From Kappaphycus alvarezii (lineage: Eukaryota > Rhodophyta > Florideophyceae > Gigartinales > Solieriaceae): DNA of 64,000 nucleotides. Below are positions 1 through 11,700 of the stretch, one piece after another. Numbering within the stretch: the stretch's first letter is position 1; each line of letters opens with the position of its first letter. The stretch is from positions 62,001 to 126,000 of the forward strand of contig NADL03000596.1 in NCBI GenBank assembly GCA_002205965.3, in the 5' to 3' direction. The notes beneath the pieces were generated by a model. That model was not told the DNA's origin. It was given only the letters and a program-made list of their open reading frames with translations, and did not search any database. The translations under genes were made by a program, and so were the position numbers.

Positions 1-1140
1 TTGGTATGCGTATATTGGAATTAATTGTGGGAAGGTTAAGTTTTATATCAATGCCTAGGTATTTTACAAAAAGAGCGGGCTTGCTATTAGAGTTAGCCCT
101 CATTTCTAGTTGATTTAATTGTAAGTTTCCCTTTTAGTCACTGTACGATATTATTTTCATACTTTACATAATTTTTCTTTTGTTTTTTTATGGATCATTG
201 CGAAATGACCAACAGTATTTCACGGGCAACCCTTGTTGCCAGAATACATTGGCTCTTTCGGAGTATCCCTCATATATGGTAGATGGGTCTAATGTAAAGG
301 ATTGGCAATAGGAAAAGCTCGAGGGGTAAAAATACCGAGGCATTTTGACGGTGAGGTATGACAAACCGAAGAAATACCGGGAAATTATTTTCCTTTCCAA
401 TTTCATATCACTGGTCAATAAAATAAAAAATAAGAGAAATATACCAGTGTTGTTGCAATTGACGACACAGGAACGGGGAACCTAGGTGCATAGCATGGAA
501 AATTGCCGCGGAAAATCAGAGCTTGGTTCCACTGGGCAAAAAAAGTTCCACAGTTCCAAACAAGTCCACTATATATGACGATGGAAAGTATCAGAAATTA
601 TGTATGGAACAAGGACACAGTGACACTTAAACATGTCAAATACATGTCACCGGAGAAGGTGGAAATTTCATGTAAGTGCCACTAACGACATCTAAATTAT
701 TGCAGTCAAAAAACTGCTTCCAGCAATTTCCCACGTACCAATTGCATAACGAATTCTATATCAATACCGAATCCCTGTGAGCGTGCCACAATTTTGCCGG
801 AATATCTCTGGGTGAAGGGGTTCCCCCTAACCGTCAAGAAGAATACATGTGGTCTCACGTCAACGGTAAAATGTAAATGATTATGCTGATATAAACAGTG
901 CAAGAACTTGCTTCGCATAACGGTCAAATTTGCACCCTCGCCACTCCACAATTGCCTTATCTCCTTTTAATAATGGCTTCCCCCACTGACCCCCCTGTTT
1001 TCTCCCTTTTGCACCCTCACATCTGTACAAACGCCGTTTCTGCACATCAACGTGCAATACAGATTGCTTGTTTACGCTATTATATGCACTTCTATCCCTT
1101 TTGAAACCTCCTGCACACCGTGTAAAGGTTATATCCGACA
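1..1140. other. No supported gene
   Basis: AT-rich DNA with only short overlapping open frames on both strands. The minus frame at 706-870 (reading through RGNPFTQRYSGKIVARSQG) looks mildly protein-like but matches nothing I recognise. This is probably the left flank or the outermost part of the large element that follows. No terminal inverted repeat could be identified here. Confidence 0.4.
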
Positions 1141-1154
1141 CTTCTCCGTCAAAA

Positions 1155-1500
1155 AGTGCTTCCGATCTCCTTATCTCTCCTTTACGGATCGGCCAGTCCG
1201 AATTCCTTGGTGCATTTGTGCAGATATACTAATTTCTCCGCAGAGTTATTGACTTTTTTCCTTGAAATATGGCGTATCTCCCTTCCAATATCAGCCAGTC
1301 CGAGTCCTTTGCTGCACATGTCTTTGTAATTGGTGTTGTCACTCTTTACCAAACCTCAGAAGTTCTTTCCGCGGAACGCATCACGCCACCCCTATTCTCT
1401 CTCCATTGAGACCAGCCAGTCCGAGCACCTTCTCCACCGCTATCGTGAGCGAGGTACCAACTAAACATTCATATTCTATTTGATACTGGCCAGTCCTATC
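1155..1500 (+). repeat. Diverged tandem repeats carrying the GGCCAGTCC motif
   Basis: Four units spaced about 75-120 bp apart each contain a CAGTCC-type core: GGATCGGCCAGTCC at 1186-1199, ATATCAGCCAGTCC at 1288-1301, AGACCAGCCAGTCC at 1409-1422 and ATACTGGCCAGTCC at 1483-1496. The first three continue with CCGAATTCC, CCGAGTCC and CCGAGCACC and are preceded by pyrimidine-rich ATCTCYCY-type sequence, so they look like diverged copies of one unit. They lie directly upstream of the first ORF of the large element. A promoter or protein-binding array is an inference. Confidence 0.6.
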
Positions 1501-1509
1501 GAACGTGTG

Positions 1510-2724
1510 ATGCAGATGTTTGGAAGTGTGTTGCTGTCTTTGGGTATGAAAGGGGATCGGAAAGATATCAAAATACTCGCTAAGGCTACCGCACCGAATG
1601 TTTTTGGAGAACTTGACAAATCAGGAGTGGTAGAATTTTTGTTTCCGGAATTTGAAATCTTCAAGGACCGAGTAGAAGAGAGTGAAGAAGGTGGGTTACT
1701 TTACAGAGGTCATTGCGACAAGATAAAGGGGCTCTCGATTTTAAGTAGACCACTTATGGAAACTGAGTACGTCTTTTACCGATCTGCAAGGAAGAAATGC
1801 TGGGTTCCGAACATATCAAGGTGCCGTCTACCCTTCTCTAGCGTTAGCTCATGTAATGGGACGATTACAGAAGTTCTACAGCAGCACAACAAGGAACGTC
1901 TGTGTAAGACGAACCCGCAGTTGTTTATGTCTTCGGAAGGCGGTTTCTCCTCATGCTTCTATCGAGATGAGCGGAAACCCTTGTATCGGGTGTTCCTATA
2001 CTTGGGAGGGAAGTATGAATATGAGAGTGGAGAACTGTCTGCGGCCTCTCAATATTTGCTGCTTACGTATGGGAAGAAGGACGAGGTTTGCGAGTTGGAC
2101 GGAACGAAATGTCTCAGTATGGAAACGTGCAATGAAGGATCTCGTACCATTGTAATGTATCTCGGTGACATTGTAGTACTTGATGCGGACAAGAATCCGG
2201 CTTGGGCAGTGTCCCTGCCATCGTTTCGAACGAGAAGGTCGACTTTTTTATCCTGGTGTGTCATGCATATGAGGTCATACCGAGCCCAGAATGACTCATC
2301 CCTCTTATTTCCGATCTTTCCTAGGATTACGAAACCGATTCTACCGATTCAGATGTTTGCCGGAAACAGCGAGCAAGCGAAGGAACTTTACAAGGAACAG
2401 GTGGAGGATGTTAACGAAACGGTTGTGGGGGAATATGTCGAGATTGGAGCGATGAAGAATGTGATGGAGAGGCTTCGTATTGTGCCTGGTGGATACAGCG
2501 AGACGGAAATCAGGAGCTCGATTCAGAAGAGTAAAGTGTTTGATGTGAAAGATAAGAGGTTTTGGACGGATTCAATGTTTGGGTGCAGGACTTTGAACCG
2601 GAATACGTGGTCCCTCGAGAAGAAATTGAAGAGAATAGGAACCTGTTGTGGAACGATTGGAGAATCCACCGCGGGACCGGCCATTCCCGGAAAAAAACCA
2701 GAGCCAGTCCCGAAAAAAACCTGA
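1510..2724 (+). CDS. Unknown protein of the large DNA element
   Basis: This is the longest intact frame of the first element, about 405 codons from the ATG at 1510; the frame opens after a stop at 1462. I recognise no family. The protein is mixed alpha/beta in composition, with a region around CFYRDERKPLYRVFLYLGG in the middle and a long charged C-terminal half. Past about 2560 the two other forward frames look more natural: FNVWVQDFEPEYVV from 2569, then a basic tail. The true C terminus is therefore probably reached through one or two frameshifts or an intron. A palindromic motif copy sits in the coding sequence at 2674. The motif array at 1186-1496 lies immediately upstream. It could be a structural or DNA-binding protein of the element; no function is assigned. 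Confidence 0.6.
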   Translation: MQMFGSVLLSLGMKGDRKDIKILAKATAPNVFGELDKSGVVEFLFPEFEIFKDRVEESEEGGLLYRGHCDKIKGLSILSRPLMETEYVFYRSARKKCWVPNISRCRLPFSSVSSCNGTITEVLQQHNKERLCKTNPQLFMSSEGGFSSCFYRDERKPLYRVFLYLGGKYEYESGELSAASQYLLLTYGKKDEVCELDGTKCLSMETCNEGSRTIVMYLGDIVVLDADKNPAWAVSLPSFRTRRSTFLSWCVMHMRSYRAQNDSSLLFPIFPRITKPILPIQMFAGNSEQAKELYKEQVEDVNETVVGEYVEIGAMKNVMERLRIVPGGYSETEIRSSIQKSKVFDVKDKRFWTDSMFGCRTLNRNTWSLEKKLKRIGTCCGTIGESTAGPAIPGKKPEPVPKKT

Positions 2725-2962
2725 GGAGACGAAAACTGACAACCCGAACCCTAGAAGTCCGCGTGGAGGGAGGCGTATTTTTCGGAGGCGATTTGGTGGA
2801 AAGGTAATGGAGGATAGCGCGCTGGAAATTGAGAAAATGGAAGACAAAGTAGCACAAGACAACATACTACCCACAGGACCGAAGAAGGCAAGGGCAATCA
2901 AGGCACCTAGGAAGTTTCCTCCTAAAACTGCTGAATTGAATCCACCGAAAGTGGGGGCGTGA
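2648..2962 (+). CDS. Charged C-terminal extension in a shifted frame
   Basis: A 104-codon frame overlaps the 3' end of the 405-aa ORF and encodes a Pro/Lys/Arg-rich segment (for example RSPRGGRRIFRRRFGGK) followed by KKARAIKAPRKFPPK. A further frame downstream (2960-3090) continues as an acidic Glu/Asp/Ser stretch, ELEEEEEVEDSDD. The pattern of basic then acidic disordered sequence suggests one long tail of the upstream protein broken by indels. This could equally be an independent short protein, but no start context supports that. Confidence 0.4.
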   Translation: MERLENPPRDRPFPEKNQSQSRKKPEETKTDNPNPRSPRGGRRIFRRRFGGKVMEDSALEIEKMEDKVAQDNILPTGPKKARAIKAPRKFPPKTAELNPPKVGA

Positions 2963-3290
2963 AGGCTGGCGTCAGAATTGGAAGAGGAAGAGGAAGTAGA
3001 AGATTCAGATGATAATATTCGGTGTCGGAAGAGGAATCAGGCAGCCAGGACTACTCTGCGGACCAGGACTATTCGAGGAAATGATTTAGGGTGATGATAG
3101 ATGACGCTCTTTATGTTGGTGCGGTGTAGAAATTAAGAGAGTTGAAAATGTATCCAAAGAGGTCCTCTAAGCGTAGCGATACACTAGTTCGAGAATCAGT
3201 ACTGCGCATTTGTCTTTTTCTGAAGATTCTTCACATGTATGGAACTATATCCTTCTAAATTTGGATGGCGTATTTCTCTTCTTCTTAATC

Positions 3291-4810
3291 CTACTTGATC
3301 TCCTTAATATGCCGACCTCCGACTCTGCGGCCTTCCGTTTCTGCGAATATGTAGGCTTGGAGGATTGCTCTTGGGCAGAATCGGGAATAGGGCCAGAAAC
3401 CCGCAAATACTGCTGCACTTTGCCTTCGAGCGCCTTGCACCTGTTGTGGTGTTGCTTCTTCGTCGACATGCGACACTGGGTGGGACTGGATGGTCCCACC
3501 AGACTTCAACTCCAACTCTACTTCTGGGCGTTGACCTTGTTGCGACGGTTCTGCTTGCTCGACAGGGGTTGCTTCTTCAGAAACATCCGACACTGGGTAG
3601 GGCTGGCCCGTCCAACCGTTCTTAACATCCACCTCGCCACTTGATCCAGTTAATTCATCGTCACTTCTTTCATCTCCGAATGGGTTTCCGGACTGTCCAG
3701 TCTCCTGTACATGTAGAGATTCCTGTAATATAACCAATGGGTCATGAACACCCTTGTTTCGTATGAAAAGCTCCGTTCGCTTGCGTAAGAGAGTGATATC
3801 GTCCTGTGCGAATGATGGATGACAACCCATTTCAACGAACTCTAAATCCCCATAGAATGAAGATACCACAAGAACTCTCGTCGCGCTGAGCCGGTAAGTT
3901 CAGAACCTGTCGGAAAGACCAGGTATCCATATTTCTGCACCTGGGCTCCATGTCCGGAATCTTGGGCATGATGAAGCGCTCTTCTTCCTGAAGGTACTTG
4001 AAGACGTACGTTTTTTCCTTTTCATAGTACGTGTTTTCCACAAAAGCCTTGTCCTTTCCATTCACCATTGGATCATATACTGATACGTACCTCCCTGTAA
4101 TGTCCACGAATATTGCAGCCCAGTGTGAATCACTAGCGTGGTATGAGGTCAGGATCGTATGGACATTAAGAATGGTGTACTTTCCTCTCTGCAACCAGGA
4201 CTTAACATGCTCATGACAATTAACATGCTCATGACAATGCCTCCGTCTACCTGACATCAATCGAACCATGAAAAATGAACTGAACACATGCACCCTTCGC
4301 TTCGCGTCCTTGTTCTCCATATCAACGCGATCAACGTTTCTTGAATTCAGCGACATACAAACGAATTGACAATTTGGTCATCAATCCATCGGTATTCTTG
4401 AGGTTCTAGAAAGGAGCCAATTCGAAGCATATGTTCGTCGTGTAAAACAATTGTATCCCAATGCAACTACATCGAATGTTGCATTTCCTCTTTTCAGTAT
4501 ATCTATTTCTTCACGATTGAGAAGCCGTAGAACTCGATCCTGGGAAGTGCACATCTTCAACTGATAGGGACCGGCGGGTCTCGGTGACCGGATAGGGTCT
4601 CTTTCCACTATCGAGTGGAGAGTTAGATTCAAGTCGGACATTTTCCCTCGGAGTGGGGGAGGTAGGTTCAGGAGGGTCCAAGGGAAACTGCAAAATTGAG
4701 TCGAAATTTTGATCAGTTTCGCGGGTTTTCGCCATCGGCTTGACAACATCTTCACCTTCATGAGGGTTTTCAGGATCGATTTCATCCACAGAGGGGAGGG
4801 GCTTCTTCAT
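3291..4810 (-). pseudogene. Ulp1-like (C48 family) cysteine protease, frameshifted
   Basis: Read on the minus strand from 4810: an acidic N-terminal region (MKKPLPSVDEIDPENPHEGE), then RWIDDQIVNSF near 4350-4375, which matches the WLNDxxI substrate-binding signature of Ulp1/SENP proteases. Next come VHVFSSFF, the catalytic-His segment DSHWAAIFVD, the Asp in VYDP, and the Gln/Cys segment AQRDESSCGIFIL. After one more shift YGDLEFVEMG and DDITLLRKRTELFIRNKG follow, the normal end of the fold, and then a Glu/Gly/Pro-rich tail. At least three frame changes break it: near 4545, at 4345-4355 and near 3865. All catalytic positions are present. Such proteases cleave Ubl conjugates or precursors, and are common passengers of large eukaryotic DNA transposons and of adenain-bearing elements. 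The gene is divergent from the ParB-like gene. Confidence 0.8.
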
Positions 4811-5311
4811 ACATATGAGCCGTTAGTTGTAACACCACCGATTACTGTCTTTAATGGGGAGGTTGTTAATCTTCAGTATTACGTTTTGAATGGCAACCAG
4901 AGGATTGCTGCCGTGCGGGATTCACTTTGCGGTTATGTAACCGCTCATGTCATCGATGAGAAAAGTTTCATTTTGCTATACGAAGCTGCTGAGAAGGGAG
5001 AAAAGAAGTACACTCAGCCTACCAAGAAGACACCCAACGTGGTCCGTTCCCGGCTATAGCAGGTTATGAAGACTCTCATGATACAAGCGAATCTTCAGGT
5101 ACCGAACCCAAAGCCGATGACACCTCTTGCACGGGCGAGCATAATTCGTACGGAGCTTCCGAAAGATCCAACGATACCGAAGTATAAGGATGGCGACGCA
5201 TATTGGGAGCAGGTCCGAGTGAGATGTTACGGAGCTATGCCCCTTGATGGAAATGACAGGCAAAATTTCCTCATGGGACGCAGAAGTAGACTAAAAGAAT
5301 CGGCTACTTAG
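4808..5311 (+). CDS. ParB/sulfiredoxin-like domain protein, one in-frame stop
   Basis: The frame reads EPLVVTPPITVFNGEVVNLQYY followed by VLNGNQRIAAVRD and AHVIDE, which resembles the ParB/Srx core pattern (x-hydrophobic-DGxHRxxA…VxxxVID). A single TAG at 5057-5059 interrupts the frame, which then continues to 5311 with a Pro/Lys-rich linker. The N-terminal part of the domain is short, so the start is uncertain. It may lie in an upstream exon, because the divergent protease gene begins at 4810. ParB-family proteins bind palindromic sites or act as CTPase clamps or nucleases; in eukaryotic elements the role is unknown. The assignment rests on one motif and overall spacing, so it is moderate. 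An alternative frame across 5045-5170 encodes a Ser/Asp/Glu-rich stretch that could be the real linker. Confidence 0.45.
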
Positions 5312-5317
5312 GGGGAT

Positions 5318-5939
5318 TATGCATGTTATTGGAGCCAAAGTTCAAAGACCCCCGCCTGTTCTTCATGGATGGAAGGGAGTCCTGGATGCCTTTATGCATT
5401 GGGAAAATACCATGGTGATACCAACAGTGTCCTAGAACCATGTACAGAATGCTGGGATGCTCCCAGCTCGAAAGGTACCAGAACTCATACAAAATCATGT
5501 GGATATGCTCGATGATGTCAATACGAACTGGGTTACCGATGGCCGTTTCAAACTTCCCCCATTGGGAGACGGTAGGATGATGAGAGACGGTATCCCTAAG
5601 GCATCCGGTGTGGAGAGAAGATTGTTGGCCATCCAACGACTCAGTGAGGACAAGTGGGCAAATTATCAAAAGCAGTATGAGGGAAGTCGGACCAACACTA
5701 GGAAACGCAAATGGAAGGGAAAAGACGTTTGCGGCTCCAGTAAGAATGTTAAGGTGCACTATAACAGTGAGGATGGTGTCCGAGGAGAAGATGCTGGTGG
5801 TTCGAAGAAAGGTATCGGTGCAGGACCGGCCAGTCTTGAAGGTACGGATATCACTGTAGGATCCCAGCACCCAGAAGATCGGGGAGAAACAAGGGTATCA
5901 GAAGACCTGAGCGAAACAAGCAGTCGGGTAGACTTTTAA
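5318..5939 (+). CDS. Continuation of the ParB-like gene region, unknown domain
   Basis: From about 5318 the frame reads RGIMHVIGAKVQRPPPVLHGW, passes one TAG at about 5432 and continues to 5939. The segment MLPARKVPELIQNHVDMLDD is followed by a Lys/Arg- and Gly/Ser-rich disordered region. Composition and the near-continuous frame suggest real coding sequence. No family is recognised. A copy of the palindromic motif (5823) is embedded in the reading frame. Probably part of the same transcript as the ParB-like region and the coiled-coil region downstream. Confidence 0.45.
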
Positions 5940-6640
5940 ATGAGTCTAAACCAGATGTGGATATTATCAATTCACCCTCACCTCCCGAACCGGGCAATTC
6001 TTCGGAACAAATTGCAACCACACAAGCTGAGATTGTGGAGGCATCCGCGATAACCACCAGCGACGTCCAGCTTGCCAAGTCCACCAACTCGTAATAACTT
6101 ACCACCCAGTAATAGTGCTGGCGGACAAGGAACACACGAGATTAAACCTGAAATGGTTGAAGGTCATGTGCTGAAGGCTGATACTCCTGTAAAGAGCTAC
6201 GGGAAATCATATCTACAAGTATGTCAGAGGTGTTGACGTTAACCCAAGCGTTAAAGGACAAGGATGCGGTTATTGCAAGGTTGAATGTCCACTCTGGAGG
6301 TTCTGCAGGGGTTGCAACTCAAGCGATGGAAGTGACAGGACTGCGTAATTTGCGCGACAAAGTAGCTTTGTTCGAGAAAAAGCGTGAGGCTTACAAGCAG
6401 AAAATAGCGAGGTTACGTCTTGAGGGTATCGAATTTAAGAGACTCCGTGAAAATTATCGTTCATCCCGAAGGCCGAAGAGTAATGTAGCGGTAACCACTA
6501 GGACAGTTGATGACTTCGCTAATCTCACTTACGACGATCTCAAATCATGGAAACAACAGTTCAGGCAGCTATTTCGCGCAAGGTTGGTGGTTGATATATC
6601 ATCTGGTATGGGAATAAAATTGGACCGGCCAGTTCCTTAA
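5940..6640 (+). CDS. Disordered and coiled-coil C-terminal region
   Basis: Three short frames chain together. The first is a Ser/Pro/Glu-rich segment (SPSPPEPGNSSEQIATTQ) at about 5935-6090. The second is a linker at about 6095-6230. The third is a 139-codon frame at 6221-6640 whose heptad-like content (EVLTLTQALKDKDAVIARL, then NLRDKVALFEKKREAYKQK) predicts a coiled coil. The last codons, encoding KLDRPVP before the stop, coincide with a palindromic motif copy at 6622. It converges with the PIF1-like gene on the other strand. Function unknown; the coiled coil suggests oligomerisation. Confidence 0.45.
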
Positions 6641-6869
6641 TCTCTATGCTCTAGGAAAAAAATTGTTTGGAAATGCGTAAATATTGTCAGTTGAAAACAT
6701 TACTCGAGTCGTACAAGTTTCGTCTGTCTATGTTCTTTGGTCGATCTCCCTCTATGCTCTTTGGTTGAATTTTCGCCAAGATTTATCACACGATGTGGGT
6801 CGTAAATCGCCATATACTGTATTCTTGACATATAATGGTCACCAGTCTGAGGGCTTCGTATCAAATCCT

Positions 6870-8366
6870 TTCTCAGTCCCCTACCCACAAACCTTCAAGT
6901 CTTGTACACCGCTATATAGCTACGTAAACCATGTCGCCAGGCTTCCATCGATCACATGCACGAAAGTCAATGGCTACCTTTGGTCGTGTTAATCCTTGGC
7001 GCTTTTGTATCGTTACAGCATAGCCAATGATGAACAGAAACTGCCTTCGAGAAGCTAGAACTTCAGCATGACGATTGTGAATACTAAAACACATCGGTTT
7101 TAGGCTGAAGACTTCTTGGCTTCCGCATGGTGTACATATCACGGAGACCGTCCGGTCTCCCTCCACCGCGACTTTTTCGATAGTGCATCGAGTCCCTGGG
7201 GGTATTGTCCTACCGTCCTCGTAAGTATTATCACAACTACCTTCTTTATTTGGAGTACAGCATCCGCAGTTCTCAGTAATCTCCGCTTGTCCTGATATGA
7301 GCGATATCTTTTGAAAGAATCATAGTATCTGGATACATACAACTTCCCAGGGAGACCTCTTAAAGTACCTTGATTCATCTTGTTAACTTCAGAAACTTAC
7401 AAACATAGGCTAGTATGACTGGAATTCGATATGTCCCTCTTCCCGGTGTTGTTAAACATTGCAATATCATAATCAGTATGTAACCCCATTCGAATTCTCC
7501 CAAGTAGGGAATTAAACATCGAGTCGTCCATCTGACAGTGGTTACTGTGTAAGTTGACAATAATTCCATTTCCAAACCCACCAAAAACATGCTTCCATGC
7601 CCTGGGCATAAAAAATTGTGAAGCTTCCTTGTTCTGGTCTACAATCTCCTCAAGTTGGTATGGGTCACCCGAAAATACAACTTGACGGCCGCCAAATTCA
7701 CACATTGACTGCATAGTGTCTTTTGTCAATCTCCTTAGCACATAATCCATAGCATCATAATTAATTGATCAAGCATTAATTGCAGTGGAAAGCATGGTAC
7801 ATTCGTCGACTGCTAATACCTTCAGATTCATCAGCTACTCGCGACGTTCTCGGTCTCTAAAACAATCTCCCATAGTTTCTCTTCACTGAAGGACCAATGC
7901 GGTGGTGCCCAAATAGTGCATGGACTGTAATCCCCTCGAATTGGTTTGCCACGGAGTTCGACAGCGCGCAAATTTCCAAATTGAGAAATGGTCCGTGCTT
8001 CACTCTCGCATGGGAAAGCATCTCCCTTAGCACGTAACTCTTCCTGCTTCGAGCCGATCCCAGTAATGCCACAGATTTACTACCACAAAATGACGGAACG
8101 CCTCCAACTGCGTCTTGTCGAGCATTCCATTCTCACAAGGAATGGCCGGTCTACTCCAGTTGCTGACTGACATCGGAACATAACCGATAACTTTGAGAGT
8201 GACGTTCGAATTTCAATGCACTAATACACAGTGTAGTGGTTTCGACACACTTTCCACATACCAGAGAGGAGAGCTGGAATCGTTGATATAAGCACATGGT
8301 GCCAGCGAGATTTTCGGTTTTGCAGTGTTTCGTTTTCTCAAATCCTTCCGCCAATTCCAGTTTCAC
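6870..8366 (-). pseudogene. PIF1-like superfamily 1 DNA helicase, degraded
   Basis: Minus-strand reading from 8366: a Cys-rich stretch (CGKCVETTTLC…YRLC), the Q-motif-like LDKTQLEAFRHF, and the Walker A equivalent LLGSARSRKSYVLRE. In that segment Arg replaces Gly of GKS, so it would be weakened. Then come ANQFEGITVHALFG, Walker B LAVDECTMLS (near 7790-7822), VVFSGDPYQLEE, HSNHCQ, IRMGLHTDYDIAMFNN, GRTIPPGTRCTIEK, and motif VI YAVTIQKRQGLT with KPGDMVYVAI. The final helicase motif is readable as (S)RCTRLEGLWV with the Ser codon turned into TAG. Indels near 8075, 7840 and 7375 plus in-frame stops break it. Order and spacing match a single ~430-aa PIF1 core. PIF1-type helicases unwind DNA 5'-3' and occur in Helitrons and other self-replicating elements. 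No HUH Rep domain was found next to it. Confidence 0.85.
7143..7160. repeat. 18-nt perfect inverted repeat inside the helicase gene
   Basis: GGAGACCGTCCGGTCTCC: arms of 8 nt around a 2-nt centre. It is a variant of the dispersed GACCGGCC-type palindrome and sits within the coding sequence (minus strand GDRTVS). Confidence 0.6.
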
Positions 8367-8725
8367 ATGCCACGCAGGTATTTTTGTCAGATAAGTCTTG
8401 CTAATTTCTACTACGTTCCATTACACGTGTAACGCAATGCTCAGGTAGATTATTACTGACCGTTACGTTGTTGATATTTTACTGTTACTCTATTTAGGTG
8501 GAACAGGTCACAATATTCTGGCGGTCTTTGAAGCTTCTCGTGAATTCATATATTGACATCTCTTCTGATCTCCACGGTAGCCGTAAATAGGACTACATTC
8601 TGCTATACTATGTTGACAAATGTGGGTGTATTACATATTCTTACATTGATTTGCAAATATTTCTCTATTCCCTAAACACATCAAAGTCCATTCTATACAA
8701 TTCGTTGCATTCACTACTCGAGTAA

Positions 8726-11700
8726 GTGCCTTTCCTAATAACAGTGGAAATGTGGAAAGATTACTTGCCGCATATTGTCAAAGCCATATTCAAGGACAAA
8801 AGGCCTGGCTCATCTCGTAACATTCCTCTGTCGTGGGAAGAACAAGCAGACTGGCCAGTCCCTGGTGTCACCGGATTCATTTACATTGAAAAATCAACAC
8901 ACATATCCTACAACAGCCCTCCAACAGGCTCATGCAACAACTCGTCAGTACCTCCCCAGCAATTTCATGTCCACACTACGTCACATCAAGATCCAGGAAG
9001 TATTTCCGATGCAACTCACTTTCAAGACTTGGCGTTGGTGACGTCTCCCATTCCGTTACCCTTCGTAAACGGTGTTCGTCCTCTACTTCCTAGTCTTCAA
9101 AGAAGAACTGAAGCACAACACGGTAGAGGGGGGAGAAAAAGGGTCTATCAGCTGCATTAAGACAAGCAAATCTCCCAAAATGGATCGGTGCCCATTTCGT
9201 AACAAGTTTCATTCAGATAACTGGTGGAGCTTCTCTCCTTCTGATTGATGAAATTGGTAGGGAGTTGCAAAGTCATCTCGTCTACAACGGCTGGCGTAAA
9301 TCATTACAAGAAATTCTTGAATATTCTTCATCTGTCCCGTCTTCTATTTGCAAGACTTTTAACTCTTTCCCAATTGTGCTTATTTCGCCTGTACTCTCAA
9401 AGTAACTTTTTCTCATACGGGGTTAGACGGACACGTTATGGATCGAAACTTTGTCACCTATTGGATGGATGAAAATGTCTCTTTCATTGCTCTTGTATCG
9501 GAAGTACTGCGTTTCGCATTCGGCAGTCCTCCTCGTCCGCCAACTGCGTTTTTGGGACCGACCAGTCCCTTACTGTCTACGTTGCAAGTCGTTGACCTCC
9601 ACTTTATAGCTCATTTCTACCTCACTTTCTGTTCCCGAAAATCTCGTGTCCAAGCTTTCAGTAATATTTACAGGATTTGGTCTGCATAGTACTTGGAAAT
9701 GGGACCTTGACCGGAAGATTGGAACATTACCGCTCATGCGTAACTGCATCTGTTGACGCAAAAGTAGTACCAATAACGCCAACTGTACGATCCGTAGGTA
9801 CAATTCGAACTCTATGCCAAATGATGTTGCGACTTATGACAGAGAAGCCCATATTATCCCTTTTCTCATGCAACTCTTGTCAAGTGGATGGCCGCCCTAG
9901 AGTCATCTGTGTTGATGGTATTCAACAAGGTTATTGCAGAGCCAGACAAGTGCAAACTCCTAATCTATCACAACGATGTGAACCTATTCCAGCGAGCGAT
10001 GCAGTGTCTTTCGGAGGAACAAGCCGTCCAGGATCAAGGTTCTTCCGAAAGGCAAGCTTTGTGGAAGTGTTGAGGGATGCGTTACGCGGGACAGTTCTAT
10101 GTTGCAAGAAGAATTACATTGAGGATTTCGTTCATGTCATCAGGATGTTTGATGACTCCATATTACCTCTATCGTTTTTCGCAAGTTCTATTTGCGGTCG
10201 CACTCCAAATGATCACTCCAATGATATCGGTGACATTTCTCATGTCATACCAATGCGCGAGCTAAACAGAGATATTTTTCATTCCTTACTGTTCTCTTCA
10301 GATTGCTGAAGCCTCTTCATGATTCTCTAAAGTTTCATTGTTCGCATAGTCAAGGTTACATATAAGATCACGGTGGTATTATCTCTTCGGTGGAACAAGG
10401 CATTGCTTTTTATCCATATATGAATACCTCCATACCAGGACCGGCCAGTATTGAGCCAGACAGAGATCCCACTCGCGGTATGCACATCAGTTCGGGAGAA
10501 AATTCGTAGGGTGGGACATGTCCAGCAGATTCCAATATTATCGCTTGTTTCGTACCTCGTTTCTTTCCTTGAAGGTCCTTGCCAGGATCATCTGATCGCG
10601 GATGGTGTTTATTGGCTACCGCATTTCATGGTTGGGGGCCCATGCGAAAGGGTTTGTCGTCGAAAGATGTTTGATGCCTACCTCATGTTTGCAATGGGTC
10701 CACGTACCCATTTCATACCAAGAGTGAGGTTATTTCTCTGGAAAATTTGGGTTACGGATGTCTGGATGACAGTTCTTTCACTTCGAAACCTGGTGAACAA
10801 CCCTACCCTCATCGAAGAAACACATCAACGCTCAATACTCCACACAAATAGATTACTTTACACTGCGTTGTTAAATGTCACTCAACTGGAAACATTGTTT
10901 CCATTTGACGGTAAGCAAATCCGGAGGGGATTGGTAGGGTTTTTCTGGCAAGTGTATTGTGTGTCCGAACCTTTTACACTTACTATGATGCTCCGCTTCG
11001 CAATTCATCACCAATATCGTATGCAGCAACATGGAACCTGTTCCTTAAGGATCAATTAAGGGTTCTTATGGCTACAAAATTTCCGGACCGCCCAGTCTTC
11101 CCCTCCCATCTTGATGACGCACTTTCTACTGGGAACTATTTCCCAACTTTGGAATAGGTTCGTCTACTTCCCTTCAATCCAGAAGAGGTCATTGAAAATA
11201 AGCTATCCGATCAACTGGGCCCTTGCGTTAGGACTTTTACCAAGCCCAAGACTCCTATACACCAGGTGCAGTTCTCGTTACTTGCCCTTGTCCACATCCT
11301 GTATGTTACGAATTCAAGGTATTGTATCGAAATGAGGGACCAAAAGTGGTTTGGATATTCTCATATCAAGGTTTCTTCAGCTTCCCTGGTACATCATTTA
11401 TGATTTCGCTTGTGGTTTGTATGCAAGCGCAATTAATTGTCTTTGGTGGGCATTGACTGACACTATTATTGTATCCGACAGATTTCATTCATCAAATCAT
11501 AAGGGTTGTTCCCCGGCTTCCTTCCCATCGCCCACTCAGATCTCGACAGGAGTAACAGTGTGTCACACGAACAACGAAACAGGGGGATCAAACTTCTTGG
11601 TAGGAGTTACGAAATTTGACCAGGAGCTCTACACTTCTCTCCTCGCATATCACAACGTGATTGACAATATACGGGCAAAAGCTCAGAGTACTCAAGAATA

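Noticed and set aside
6870-8366. Helitron RepHel protein
   Set aside because: The helicase is PIF1-like, but no HUH motif or two-Tyr Rep domain was seen upstream on the same strand up to 14 kb, and the neighbouring transposase is DDE-like.
10451-11059. 202-aa ORF as an independent gene
   Set aside because: It lies inside the chain of transposase frames, and other frames in the interval also look protein-like. No start context or family supports a separate gene.
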